Shown one piece after another: positions 1-7,934 of a stretch of DNA of 64,000 nucleotides. A program made the translations under genes and the position numbers. The stretch is taken from the NCBI GenBank assembly GCA_963801255.1, contig CAWDEC010000008.1, positions 372,001 to 436,000 of the forward strand, in the 5' to 3' direction. The notes under the pieces were generated by a model, which was not told the origin of the DNA, made no database searches, and saw nothing but the letters and a program-made list of their open reading frames with translations. The DNA is from JAICXG01 sp963801255 (GTDB lineage: Bacteria > Verrucomicrobiota > Verrucomicrobiia > Chthoniobacterales > UBA10450). Each line of letters opens with the position of its first letter. The stretch's first letter is position 1.

Positions 1-1073
1 CGCATGCCGCTATGGCAAAAAACGAAAATCTCCTTTGTTCGATCCAATTCCCCAAGTCGCTGCGGTAAGTCGCCCAGGGGGATTAGCTTTGCACCCTCAA
101 TGCGCGCCATCTCAAACTCAAAAGGTTCGCGCACGTCCAACAACATAAAAGGCTGACCGGATTCCATCCGTTCGTGTAATTCGCGCGCTGGGATTTGCGC
201 TACGGCAGTCGTGAGATCGGGTGCACCGTGGCAAAAGCTTTCGTAGTCGATCAGCGCAGTGATTGAAGGATGATCGCCGCACACTGGGCACTCCGGATCA
301 TGCCGCAGCTTGAATTCGCGAAACGTCATTTGCAGCGCGTCAAAGTGCACCATGCGTCCGATAAGCGGCTCACCGATCCCGAGGATCAACTTGAGCGCTT
401 CCGTTGCCTGCAGCGTGCCGACAATGCCAGGCAGAACGCCGAGCACACCGGCCTCTGCGCAACTCGGCACCGCGCCTGGCGGCGGAGGTTCGGGAAACAG
501 ACAGCGGTAACAGGGTCCGCTGAGATGCGGAGCGAAGACACTCGTTTGTCCGTCGAAGCGAAAGATTGACCCGTAGACATTCGGCTTCCGTGCAAAGACG
601 CTGACATCGTTTGAGAGATAGCGGGTGGCGAAATTGTCGGTCCCATCGATGAGCAAGTCGTATTCGCTCAGGATTTCCTCTGCATTCTCGCTTGTGAAAC
701 GGCAGGCGTGCATTTGCACTTTGAGATGAGGATTTATGCTCGTGAGCCGCTCTCGCGCCGATTCGGTTTTAGGCCGTCCGATATCGGCGGTTCCATGGAG
801 AAGCTGGCGATGCAGATTTGAGAGTGCGACATGGTCGTCGTCCACGATCCCAAGCGTGCCGACACCCGCAGCCGCGAGATAAAGCGCCGCTGGCGAACCG
901 AGGCCTCCGGCGCCAAGACATAGCACCCGCGCCGCTTTTAATTTTTCCTGACCCGCGCGACCGATCTCCGGCAGCATGATATGCCGCGAATAACGTCGTC
1001 GTTCTTCCTCACTCAGCTCGAGCGGGACGTCATTGCTAGGCAAAGCCGTCGCTATTTCTTGAGCAGGTCCCAT
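1..1073 (-). CDS. moeB: MoeB/ThiF-type adenylyltransferase with C-terminal rhodanese domain (partial)
   Basis: E1-like enzyme that adenylates the C-terminal glycine of a small sulfur carrier (MoaD/ThiS type); the fused rhodanese domain supplies sulfur. Reading leftwards from the ATG at 1073 the frame is open to the window edge (about 357 residues). Visible are the RYSRHIMLPE entry, the nucleotide-binding GAGGLGSPAALYLAAAGVG loop, DDDHVALSNLHRQ, the LLIDGTDNF segment, and two zinc cysteine pairs (CYRC and CPVC). A rhodanese domain starts near residue 290 with LLDVREPFEFE and reaches FCHSGM at the edge, where its active-site Cys lies. A taggaa Shine-Dalgarno precedes the start. The family is clear; whether the partner belongs to molybdopterin, thiamine or cysteine synthesis is not shown. 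Confidence 0.9.
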   Translation of the reverse strand, partial: MGPAQEIATALPSNDVPLELSEEERRRYSRHIMLPEIGRAGQEKLKAARVLCLGAGGLGSPAALYLAAAGVGTLGIVDDDHVALSNLHRQLLHGTADIGRPKTESARERLTSINPHLKVQMHACRFTSENAEEILSEYDLLIDGTDNFATRYLSNDVSVFARKPNVYGSIFRFDGQTSVFAPHLSGPCYRCLFPEPPPPGAVPSCAEAGVLGVLPGIVGTLQATEALKLILGIGEPLIGRMVHFDALQMTFREFKLRHDPECPVCGDHPSITALIDYESFCHGAPDLTTAVAQIPARELHERMESGQPFMLLDVREPFEFEMARIEGAKLIPLGDLPQRLGELDRTKEIFVFCHSGM

Positions 1074-1339
1074 TTGATTCCTACGATTCGCTGATCCGTA
1101 TAAGGCTTCAAGGATTTCGAAAATTGGAGATAAATGGCCCGTGGCCGTTCGACAAATCCGGCGCAGCCAAACTCCGTTCCGGTCTCCGAGCGCTGAATTG
1201 TCATTATGCGGTTCTGACGAATCTGCACTTGCAGATGGCGATCTTTCTTCGGCTCCTGCCAAAGGGTATAGACCTGCGGCTGACCGCACTTCGCGATCAC
1301 TTCGGTAAAGCGCGCCGTCTTTGTCTTCAGGACCTTCAT
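1052..1339 (-). CDS. Small conserved-looking hypothetical protein
   Basis: A 95-residue basic protein that I do not recognise. It overlaps the moeB start by 22 bases on the same strand, which suggests translational coupling. It has no signal peptide or membrane segment; the middle (GQPQVYTLWQEPKKDRH) and end (WDLLKK) look like a compact soluble beta-rich domain. The frame runs from an ATG at 1339 and the spacing to the SRP RNA upstream is about 85 bases. The coding call rests on gene-like composition and the tight coupling to moeB. Confidence 0.55.
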   Translation of the reverse strand: MKVLKTKTARFTEVIAKCGQPQVYTLWQEPKKDRHLQVQIRQNRIMTIQRSETGTEFGCAGFVERPRAIYLQFSKSLKPYTDQRIVGIKWDLLKK

Positions 1340-1423
1340 CGTGCCGATGGTAGCCGAGCCCGGTCGAACGAGCCCAGCATCGATCGTGATTAATCCTCAT
1401 TCGTTCCTGGTTTCCGGCGAAGA

Positions 1424-1526
1424 AAAAAAGACCGCCAGAGGACTACGGCAAAGAGGATCAGACTACCGTTGCTGCATTCCTGCCCTGGCGGGATTCGTTA
1501 GTCCTCAGTCCATAGCCCCTGACGGA
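1424..1526 (-). ncRNA. ffs: Signal recognition particle RNA (small bacterial type, 4.5S-like)
   Basis: RNA scaffold of the signal recognition particle, which binds Ffh. The apical helix shows the diagnostic layout: CAGG, stem GCA, GGAA tetraloop, stem TGC, AGCA, closed below by CCG/CGG. The outer ends also pair (CCGTCAG near 1525 with CTGGCGG near 1432), as do GACTA and TAGTC. On the minus strand the RNA is followed at once by a seven-T run (1422-1430 region), a natural end. The region carries no convincing protein frame. Exact ends are estimated from the pairing. Confidence 0.85.
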
Positions 1527-1626
1527 GCCTGAATTTCCCGCGAAGCGTCGCAGCACGCAATCGCTTTCTCCAAAAACACGACGTTGAATCGACCCGCGTC
1601 CTTTTCGGGTTGCGAATTGGCAGGCG

Positions 1627-2982
1627 TCAAGCGAGCTCGTGCTGCAAGCGAGCAAGCAGTTCCCTAATGGCGACTCGCTCCTGTCGCATGCTGTCGCGAT
1701 GCCGCAGCGTAACGGTGTCGAGTAGGGAGTCGTCGCGTTCGCCAAGCGACTCGAAGTCGATTGTGACACCAAACGGTGTCCCCGCTTCATCCTGCCGGCG
1801 GTAACGCCGGCCGATCGCGCCGCTCTCGTCGTAGAAAACGTTCATGTGCGGACGAAGGAGCGCCTGCACCTCGCGCGCCTTGGCGACGAGTTGTTCGTTG
1901 TTTTTCAGCAGCGGAAAAACGCCAACCTTGATCGGCGCAATCCGCGGATGAAAGCGCATCACGATGCGCGTTTCGCTTTTGCCTTTTTCGTCAGTGATAG
2001 TTTCCTCGTCGTAGGCCTCGCAGATCAGCGCCAGCACCGTGCGATCGACGCCGGCGCTCGGCTCGATCACATGGGGAATGAAACGTTGCTTCGTTTCCTC
2101 GTCGAAATAATCGAGCGGTTTCCCGCTGGCGTTTTGGTGCTGTGCCAGATCGTAATCGGTTCGATAGGCGACGCCTTCCAGCTCCTGCTGGCCGAAGGGG
2201 AAATCGTATTCGATGTCGTAGGTGCCTTTGGAATAAAAGGCGCGATCGGCTTCCGGCACGTTTAAAACATGCAGCTTTTCGTTAGGCAAACCGATGTTCT
2301 GGTAGAACTTTAACCGCTCGTCCTTCCAATACTCGAGCAGCTCGGCGCCTTGCTCTGGCCGACAAAAATATTCCAGTTCCATCTGCTCGAATTCGCGCGA
2401 GCGAAAAATGTAATTACGCGGGTTGATCTCGTTGCGAAACGCCTTGCCGATTTGCGCGATGCCGAACGGCAATTTTTTGCGCGAAGTGTCGAGCACGTTT
2501 TTGAACTGTTGAAAAATCGATTGCGCCGTTTCAGGGCGGAGATAGGCAAGCGACGATTCGTCTTCGCTCGCGCCGAGATGGGTGCGAAGCATGAGGTTAA
2601 ACGAACGCGGCTCGGTCAAATCTTTGCCGCCGCAATTCGGACATTGTTGAACGCCGTTTTTATCCGGCAACTGATCGGCCCGGAGTCGGGCTTTGCAGGT
2701 GCGACAGTCCACCATCGGATCACTGAACGTGTCTTCATGGCCGCTGGCCTTGAGCGCGGCGCGGTGGGTGAGAATCGCGCCGTCGAGGCCGACGACGTCG
2801 TCGCGCTCACGCACCATCACCCGCCACCAATAATCCTTCAGGTTGCGCTTTAGCTCGACGCCCAGTGGTCCGTAATCCCACACGCCGTTGAGACCGCCGT
2901 AAATTTCGCTCGCCTGAAAAATGAAGCCGCGTCGCTTGCACAAACTGACGATCTTTTCCATCCGCTGCGATTCGTTAGGCAT
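1627..2982 (-). CDS. glyS: Glycyl-tRNA synthetase, dimeric class II type
   Basis: Charges tRNA-Gly with glycine in the cytoplasm. The 451-residue protein is the single-chain alpha2 type, not the alpha2beta2 enzyme. Visible: the N-terminal GGLNGVWDYGPLG block, a zinc-binding insertion with two Cys pairs (CRTCK and CPNCGG), class II motif 2 (GKAFRNEINPR followed by FRSREFEQMELEYF), and motif 3 with the GVDRT segment. The C-terminal anticodon-binding domain starts at about residue 350 (APIKVGVFPLL). The start MPNES overlaps a copy of the dispersed 8-mer (2973-2980), so even a housekeeping start codon region carries that motif. Length is slightly short for the family but complete. Confidence 0.95.
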   Translation of the reverse strand: MPNESQRMEKIVSLCKRRGFIFQASEIYGGLNGVWDYGPLGVELKRNLKDYWWRVMVRERDDVVGLDGAILTHRAALKASGHEDTFSDPMVDCRTCKARLRADQLPDKNGVQQCPNCGGKDLTEPRSFNLMLRTHLGASEDESSLAYLRPETAQSIFQQFKNVLDTSRKKLPFGIAQIGKAFRNEINPRNYIFRSREFEQMELEYFCRPEQGAELLEYWKDERLKFYQNIGLPNEKLHVLNVPEADRAFYSKGTYDIEYDFPFGQQELEGVAYRTDYDLAQHQNASGKPLDYFDEETKQRFIPHVIEPSAGVDRTVLALICEAYDEETITDEKGKSETRIVMRFHPRIAPIKVGVFPLLKNNEQLVAKAREVQALLRPHMNVFYDESGAIGRRYRRQDEAGTPFGVTIDFESLGERDDSLLDTVTLRHRDSMRQERVAIRELLARLQHELA

Positions 2983-3027
2983 GACGGGAAGGAATAAGTT
3001 TGGAAGCCAGGAACCAGGAAGGAATTA

Positions 3028-3085
3028 GGAAAGCAGGAAAGCAGGAAAGAAACCTCTCCTTCTCTTTCCTGTTTTCCTGCGTTCC
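3028..3085. repeat. Long imperfect inverted repeat in a purine/pyrimidine-biased spacer
   Basis: Left arm 3028-3049 and right arm 3064-3085 are 22 bases each and pair at 20 of 22 positions around a 14-base loop. The arms are built from repeats of the unit GCAGGAAA. It lies between glyS and the OsmC-like gene, both on the minus strand, so it is downstream of the latter and could end its transcript. There is no clear T-run, so a classical terminator is not certain. Confidence 0.6.
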
Positions 3086-3126
3086 TGATTCATCTGATTT
3101 TCTGGCCTTCTGGTTTCCGAGTGCTC

Positions 3127-3573
3127 TTACTTCGCGACCGTCACTTCGGTCTTGACCGAGTTGGCGATGAAACAGTTCTCGTGTGCGAAATGATGCATCT
3201 CGTCGATTTCCTGTTCGGTTGGTTGTTTGTCGCCCGCGAATCTTAACTTCGGATGTAGTTCGACGCGCGTGATCGCGAGTTTGCCTTCGGAATTCTTCTC
3301 CATATGGCCGACGGCTTGGTCGACGTACTCGTCGAGGAGAAAGCGCTTCTTACAAGCTGCGGCCAGAAAGGTAAGCATATGACAGCTAGAGAGCGCGGCT
3401 ACGAACGCTTCCTCCGGATCGACATTTTGCGGGTTACCCAAATAAGCGGGCGCTGCGCTTGCCGTCATTTCATGGCCGCCATCAAAGCTCCAGGTGTGAT
3501 CGCGATTGTAAGTTTTGTATTCGAAATCGGGTGTCGCGCGCTTCCAGGTGAGCGTCATTTTGTGTTCGGACAT
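3127..3573 (-). CDS. OsmC family protein
   Basis: Member of the OsmC/Ohr superfamily of thiol-dependent peroxidases, dimeric cytoplasmic proteins that reduce organic hydroperoxides. The 148-residue length fits. The two redox cysteines lie in SSCHM (about residue 64) and ENCFIANS (about residue 134). The opening segment differs from true OsmC, and a closer OsmC match is at 50771-51202. The start ATG at 3573 is the natural one. Substrate is unknown. Confidence 0.85.
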   Translation of the reverse strand: MSEHKMTLTWKRATPDFEYKTYNRDHTWSFDGGHEMTASAAPAYLGNPQNVDPEEAFVAALSSCHMLTFLAAACKKRFLLDEYVDQAVGHMEKNSEGKLAITRVELHPKLRFAGDKQPTEQEIDEMHHFAHENCFIANSVKTEVTVAK

Positions 3574-3710
3574 GCCTTTTAGATAGGCGCGGGCCGGGAA
3601 TTGGCAAGCGGCCTAATTCCCCTCGGCCGTGGAACAAATCTTGCATCTCACAACCTGTCGCGATCGCGGGGGCCGGTGAGACCGTGCCTCCGCTCATCGG
3701 GGTTTTGGAA

Positions 3711-4862
3711 ATGACGAACGAAGATTTACAAGCTCTCCTCGCAGCCATGCTGGAAGCCGGCGATGGCGTCTCGGATTGCCTCTTTATCAGCGGGAAACCG
3801 CCGCTGGTCGAGCGCTACGGTAAATTGCAGGAGCTGCCCATGGAAGGACCCAACCCTGCCATGGAGGCCGCCCATATCGAGGCAATCGCGGACCTCCTCA
3901 TCGGCGACAGTGAAAGGCTGCGGCAGGATTTTACCACCACCGGCTCGTGTGACACGAGTTACGCTCTCGGCCAGATCGCGCGCTTTCGCGTCAATATCTA
4001 CCGGCAAAGTGGCCGTGTCGGCATTGTCATGCGCAAACTGCAATCGCAGGTGCCGACTTTGGAATCGTTAGGCTTGCCACCGATTTTCCAAAAAATGGTG
4101 ACGGAAAAGTTCGGCATCATTTTTGTCACCGGCAGCACCGGCAGCGGCAAGACGACCACATTGGCTGCGATCCTGAATGAGATTAATCGCACTCAACCGG
4201 TGCACGTTGTCACTCTGGAGGACCCAATCGAATTCACCCACCCGCATCAGATGGCGGTCTTTAGTCAGCGCGAGATGGGAAAGGATTTCTCCAATTTCGC
4301 CAACGGTTTGCGCGCGGCTCTGCGCCAGGCGCCAAAGGTCATCCTGGTGGGCGAAATTCGCGATCGCGATACGATGGAAATAGCACTTACCGCCTCAGAG
4401 ACGGGCCATCTCGTGCTCAGCACACTGCACACAATCAACGCCGGCCAGAGCGTGAATCGCATCCTCGGTTTCTTTACCAGCGATGAAGAGAAACAAATTC
4501 GCGAGCGGCTCGCCGACACACTGCGGTACATCGTGAGTCAACGTCTCGTCAGCAAGGTGAACGGCGGTCGACTGCTCATCACCGAGATCATGGGCAGCAG
4601 CCTGCGTACGCGCGAAGCGCTACTTTACGGGGAAGGCGAGAATCGCACCTTCCAGGAAATCATTGAAGCCGGCAGCACCCTTGGCTGGCATAGCTTCGAT
4701 CAATCGCTCATGCGCGCCTTTGAGCAGGACCTGATCACAGAGGAAACGGCGCTTCTTTTTTGCACTCATAAAAATAAAATGCGCCGCGACCTCGAGATGG
4801 CGACGAAGTTGCGTCACCCAACCAACGACGAGCCATCAGGCTTAAGAATGGCCACCGTCTAA
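3711..4862 (+). CDS. pilT: PilT/PilU-type twitching ATPase
   Basis: Hexameric motor that retracts type IV pili, needed for twitching and usually for DNA uptake. From the ATG at 3711 it is 383 residues; an in-frame GTG at 3684 would add nine. Visible: the SDCLFISGKPP N-terminal segment, Walker A GSTGSGKTTT near residue 140, the Asp box (TLEDPIEFTH), Walker B (ILVGEIRDRDTMEIAL near 210) and the His box TGHLVLSTLHT. It runs somewhat longer than typical PilT at the C-terminus. It is followed six bases later by a response regulator. One dispersed 8-mer (4066) encodes SLG inside it. PilT versus PilU is not decided. Confidence 0.92.
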   Translation: MTNEDLQALLAAMLEAGDGVSDCLFISGKPPLVERYGKLQELPMEGPNPAMEAAHIEAIADLLIGDSERLRQDFTTTGSCDTSYALGQIARFRVNIYRQSGRVGIVMRKLQSQVPTLESLGLPPIFQKMVTEKFGIIFVTGSTGSGKTTTLAAILNEINRTQPVHVVTLEDPIEFTHPHQMAVFSQREMGKDFSNFANGLRAALRQAPKVILVGEIRDRDTMEIALTASETGHLVLSTLHTINAGQSVNRILGFFTSDEEKQIRERLADTLRYIVSQRLVSKVNGGRLLITEIMGSSLRTREALLYGEGENRTFQEIIEAGSTLGWHSFDQSLMRAFEQDLITEETALLFCTHKNKMRRDLEMATKLRHPTNDEPSGLRMATV

Positions 4863-4867
4863 AGACA

Positions 4868-5491
4868 ATGAAGACCGATAATGACGATCGTTTGAGGCAG
4901 GAACTCCGCCTCGCTCAGCTCGAGATCAAAGTTCTGCGCGAGCAGTTGCTTCGCTCTATACAGGAAACTCAACTTATGCGGGAGAAGCTGGATGAGCTTC
5001 CGCAGCAAACGGAACCTTCCAGGGCCGAAACGCCAGCGCCGCTTGAAAACGTCATCCCGCTAACCTCTGCGAATTCTGCCTCTGGCGAATTGTCCGGCTC
5101 AGGTGCGCCTTGCGTGCTTTGTGTGGAAGATAGCGAAGCCAATTATCGCCTGATCGAAAGCGTCTTGCAGGATCGGCCCGGTACAAAAGTTGTCTGGGCC
5201 GAAACCGGCCAAAGCGCCCTCGCGCTTGCCCTCGAGAAACGGCCGCACCTGGTTCTGCTCGATCTCGATTTGCCGGACATGCACGGTAGCAAAGTGCTGG
5301 AAAATCTGCAGGCGCAGGCGGCCACGGCAAAGACACCGGTCATCGTCATCAGCGCCGACGCAACCCCTAGCCAGATCGAGCGAATGCTCAGCGCTGGCGC
5401 GCGGAATTACCTTACTAAGCCTTTCGAGATCCGGCGTTTTCTCTGCATGTTCGACGAAGTCTGTGGTCCTTGTGTGGCCAGCGGCTGTTAG
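4868..5491 (+). CDS. Response regulator with N-terminal coiled coil
   Basis: A 207-residue protein. The first ~45 residues are highly charged and heptad-like (LRLAQLEIKVLREQLL) and probably form a coiled coil; a Ser/Pro-rich linker follows. A receiver domain starts near residue 80: acidic pair in VEDSE, phospho-acceptor Asp in LLDLDLPDMHG, and the conserved Lys in LTKPFE. There is no output domain, so it probably acts by protein contact. The six-base gap to pilT makes an operon likely, and regulation of the pilus motor is a reasonable inference. Confidence 0.85.
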   Translation: MKTDNDDRLRQELRLAQLEIKVLREQLLRSIQETQLMREKLDELPQQTEPSRAETPAPLENVIPLTSANSASGELSGSGAPCVLCVEDSEANYRLIESVLQDRPGTKVVWAETGQSALALALEKRPHLVLLDLDLPDMHGSKVLENLQAQAATAKTPVIVISADATPSQIERMLSAGARNYLTKPFEIRRFLCMFDEVCGPCVASGC

Positions 5492-5540
5492 AAAAACGTC
5501 ATTTGCCGTCGCGACCGGCTACACCGATTGTCCCGCCTTG

Positions 5541-7187
5541 ATGCAGAGGCGCCATTTCCTCGCCAGAGTTTTCGCATCGCTGACCGCCCGCCGGATTCTT
5601 CTTGGCCTCACGCTCGCCGGGCTTCTGTTTGGTGGCCTTGCCCTGCGGCGCTTTACCTGGCGGGAAACGAAGCACCTTCGTTACCAGAAAGATATCGTAA
5701 ACGGATTTTACTGGGGTACGCAGACTCTGGTCGAGGGCCACACGCTTTCTCCGAAAGATCAGGCGGATTCGTGGCGAGTTTTCTTCCGAGGTTACCTCGG
5801 CCTTTACGAGCGGGTGGCGGATGACGCCTATGAGCAGAATTACTACCTCGATTATCCGCCGCTTCGACTCCTCGTCATGTCCATTTGGGCCAGGGAGGTC
5901 CGGGCGAAATTTCCCGGAGCGGAGGACGGAACGCCCGAGTACGTCGAGCCACTCCTGGTAGTGAACACGGTCTGCGAGTTGTTCACTGCGGCGGGAATTT
6001 TTCTCCTTGTCAGGCTGGGTGTGCGACGCGCTTCGGGCGCGACCGATTCCGACTTGCTGCATCGACTGCCGGCGGCGGAACGCGGCTGGGTCTGCGGTTT
6101 GCTCGCCGCGAGCATCGCGTGGCTCGAACCATCGATGATTCTCGATGCCCACGCCTGGCCACAATGGGATTGCTGGATTCTCCCTTTTTATTTGTTCGCC
6201 GCCCTTTGTGCCCTGAAGAGGCGGTGGTTCTGGTGCGGTTGTCTGCTCGCCATCGGCGGGATGCTCAAGGGTCAGCTGCTCTTCGTCGCCCCCTTCTTCA
6301 TTTTTTGGCCGCTCTGGCAAAAACGCTGGGCGCGTGCCGGGCGCGTTCTGTCCGGGTTCCTTGCCACCAGCGCAGTGCTTGTTTCCCCCTGGCTTTTGCG
6401 AAATGGCTGGGCTTGGATGGAAACGATCGCCGTTACTCTGATCGCGACTGCACTGTTATGGCGCATCGCCCCGCGGCATCGCGGCGCTTGGATTGCCGGG
6501 ATCACCGCCAGCGCAGCCTTCATCATCGGCGCTTTCGGCGATGGCAGCTTTGCCTGGCTGAAGATTGGATTTCTCTACGGCAGCGAGCGCTACCCGTTTC
6601 TCTTTATCAGCTCCTGCTATAACCTTCCCTCGCTGCTTTCCCAGCTGGACCTTTCACTCAAGGTTCCTTTTTGGTCGGCGCAAATCGGGTCGCTCCATCT
6701 CACCTTCACCTGGCAATGGACCTTGCGTACCATCTATCTCGCGGCCCTCATTCTTTGCGCACTCGGCGCGGCGCGACATGCCCACCGCCGCGACCCTCGA
6801 GTGCTCATTGCCATCGCCACTCCCTGGCTCCTGATGTTCGCCCTCCTCCCGCAAATGCACGAACGCTATCTACTTTGGGGCGCCGTTCTTACCACCGTCG
6901 CTCTCGGAGTGAGTGTTCGCCTAACGACACTTCATTTTCTCTTTTCCGTCATGAGCGCGACCATGATCACCCACGTTCTCCTACTGGATAAGAAGCTTAC
7001 GCCTACCCTTTCCACGATCGATTTTCTGGAAAACATGCGGCCGCTTGCTTCCTGCGTTCTGCTGGTTTGCGTAGCGATTTACTTCCGCGAAGTCCTTTCG
7101 ACGCGCGCGCCAGCGTTCGCTGCGCGACGTGTCCACCCGGCGCGCGAAAGTGCGCCGCTACCGCTGGCTGTGGCGGAGAAAGCGTAG
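5541..7187 (+). CDS. GT-C type integral membrane glycosyltransferase (GT87/DUF2029-like)
   Basis: Predicted polyprenyl-phosphate-sugar dependent glycosyltransferase of the inner membrane. From the ATG at 5541 it is 548 residues; the frame is open further upstream across the response-regulator gene, but that part is out-of-frame shadow. About ten hydrophobic segments are visible. Family-like blocks are DYPPLRLLVMSIW after the first loop, DAHAWPQWDCWILPFYL, and MLKGQLLFVAPFF. The C-terminal tail is basic and proline-rich. Sugar and acceptor are unknown. Confidence 0.75.
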   Translation: MQRRHFLARVFASLTARRILLGLTLAGLLFGGLALRRFTWRETKHLRYQKDIVNGFYWGTQTLVEGHTLSPKDQADSWRVFFRGYLGLYERVADDAYEQNYYLDYPPLRLLVMSIWAREVRAKFPGAEDGTPEYVEPLLVVNTVCELFTAAGIFLLVRLGVRRASGATDSDLLHRLPAAERGWVCGLLAASIAWLEPSMILDAHAWPQWDCWILPFYLFAALCALKRRWFWCGCLLAIGGMLKGQLLFVAPFFIFWPLWQKRWARAGRVLSGFLATSAVLVSPWLLRNGWAWMETIAVTLIATALLWRIAPRHRGAWIAGITASAAFIIGAFGDGSFAWLKIGFLYGSERYPFLFISSCYNLPSLLSQLDLSLKVPFWSAQIGSLHLTFTWQWTLRTIYLAALILCALGAARHAHRRDPRVLIAIATPWLLMFALLPQMHERYLLWGAVLTTVALGVSVRLTTLHFLFSVMSATMITHVLLLDKKLTPTLSTIDFLENMRPLASCVLLVCVAIYFREVLSTRAPAFAARRVHPARESAPLPLAVAEKA

Positions 7188-7250
7188 CCTGGATCAAAAG
7201 AGTTGCTCGCTGGTGCGAGCGCGCTAAATCTACGGACGCCCCGTTTTTCG

Positions 7251-7325
7251 GCGCGATTAGCTCAGTGGTAGAGCGCTTGCTTCACACGCAAGAAGTCGCA
7301 GGTTCGAACCCTGCATCGCGCACCA
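7251..7325 (+). tRNA. tRNA-Val (anticodon CAC)
   Basis: A full cloverleaf: acceptor stem GCGCGAT with ATCGCGC, D-arm GCTC/GAGC, anticodon arm CTTGC-TTCACAC-GCAAG with CAC at positions 34-36, T-arm GCAGG-TTCGAAC-CCTGC, discriminator A, and an encoded CCA (7323-7325). It borders an integrase remnant, and its 3' half reappears in degenerate inverted form near 11.9 kb. Confidence 0.97.
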
Positions 7326-7339
7326 TCTCAGGCTGAAGA

Positions 7340-7660
7340 TTAGTGCTCGGCATGCCCCGCGTCGCTCTGCGATGCACTTACAGTCGTGGCGGCACAATTT
7401 CGAGTCTGCGAAGACGTCCGACTAATTCTTGAGATTGTATTGACCTGCTGCGACAACCGTGGCAATTCCCGACTGCATCCGATACTGGCAACATCAGAGC
7501 ATTCATGTATGTCTGCGCGGTTAATCGCATGTCGCTGTGACGCATCAGCTCCATTACGGTCCGCTGGAAACACCGTCAGAGTCAGTACAGTGCCGAACGT
7601 TTTCCGCAAGGACGTGGAATGGATCCTTGAATCGACTACGTTCCTAGCCGAATCCTGGCG
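7340..7660 (-). pseudogene. C-terminal remnant of a tyrosine recombinase (integrase)
   Basis: Across two minus-strand frames one reads HSTSLRKTFGT, then QRTVMELMRHSDMRLTA, then QTYMNA: the LR-K-TFG box, the RHSD box and the catalytic Tyr of phage-type integrases, in order. The two frames join if one T is removed from a TTT run between them. No N-terminal part could be found; 7661-7934 shows nothing I can assign. Its place right beside tRNA-Val is typical of an element that integrated there. It is a relic or a badly sequenced gene end; recombinase activity is unlikely. Confidence 0.75.
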
Positions 7661-7934
7661 ATGCTACATGATCGAGAATCAGTCCCAAACTGATGTTTCG
7701 GACGGCGGGAGATCGGTTTCGGAGCCTGGCAAGGACTGCCGTGCGCGCGTTACGGCCGATCGGCACTTCGCCGGCCCGGAGACCAGCACCACTTGTGCGA
7801 TGGCTACCGCTCCAGAACGAGAGGAGTTGCTCCTCGCGCGCATCGACATTCCGAGAGAAATGCGGCGGACCAGTTTCGACTGCATCGTAAGTCAAGGCTG
7901 AAGACCCTTCAATTCCGAAGCTGTATGGCGTGAA

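Noticed and set aside
1341..1790. Short frames over the SRP RNA region
   Set aside because: The RNA fold and T-run explain the sequence; the frames lack conserved features.
5499..6320. 273-residue minus-strand frame opposite the GT-C glycosyltransferase
   Set aside because: The plus-strand membrane protein explains the region.
7386..7901. 171-residue plus-strand frame beside tRNA-Val
   Set aside because: The minus strand carries the integrase boxes; the plus frame has no recognisable domain.
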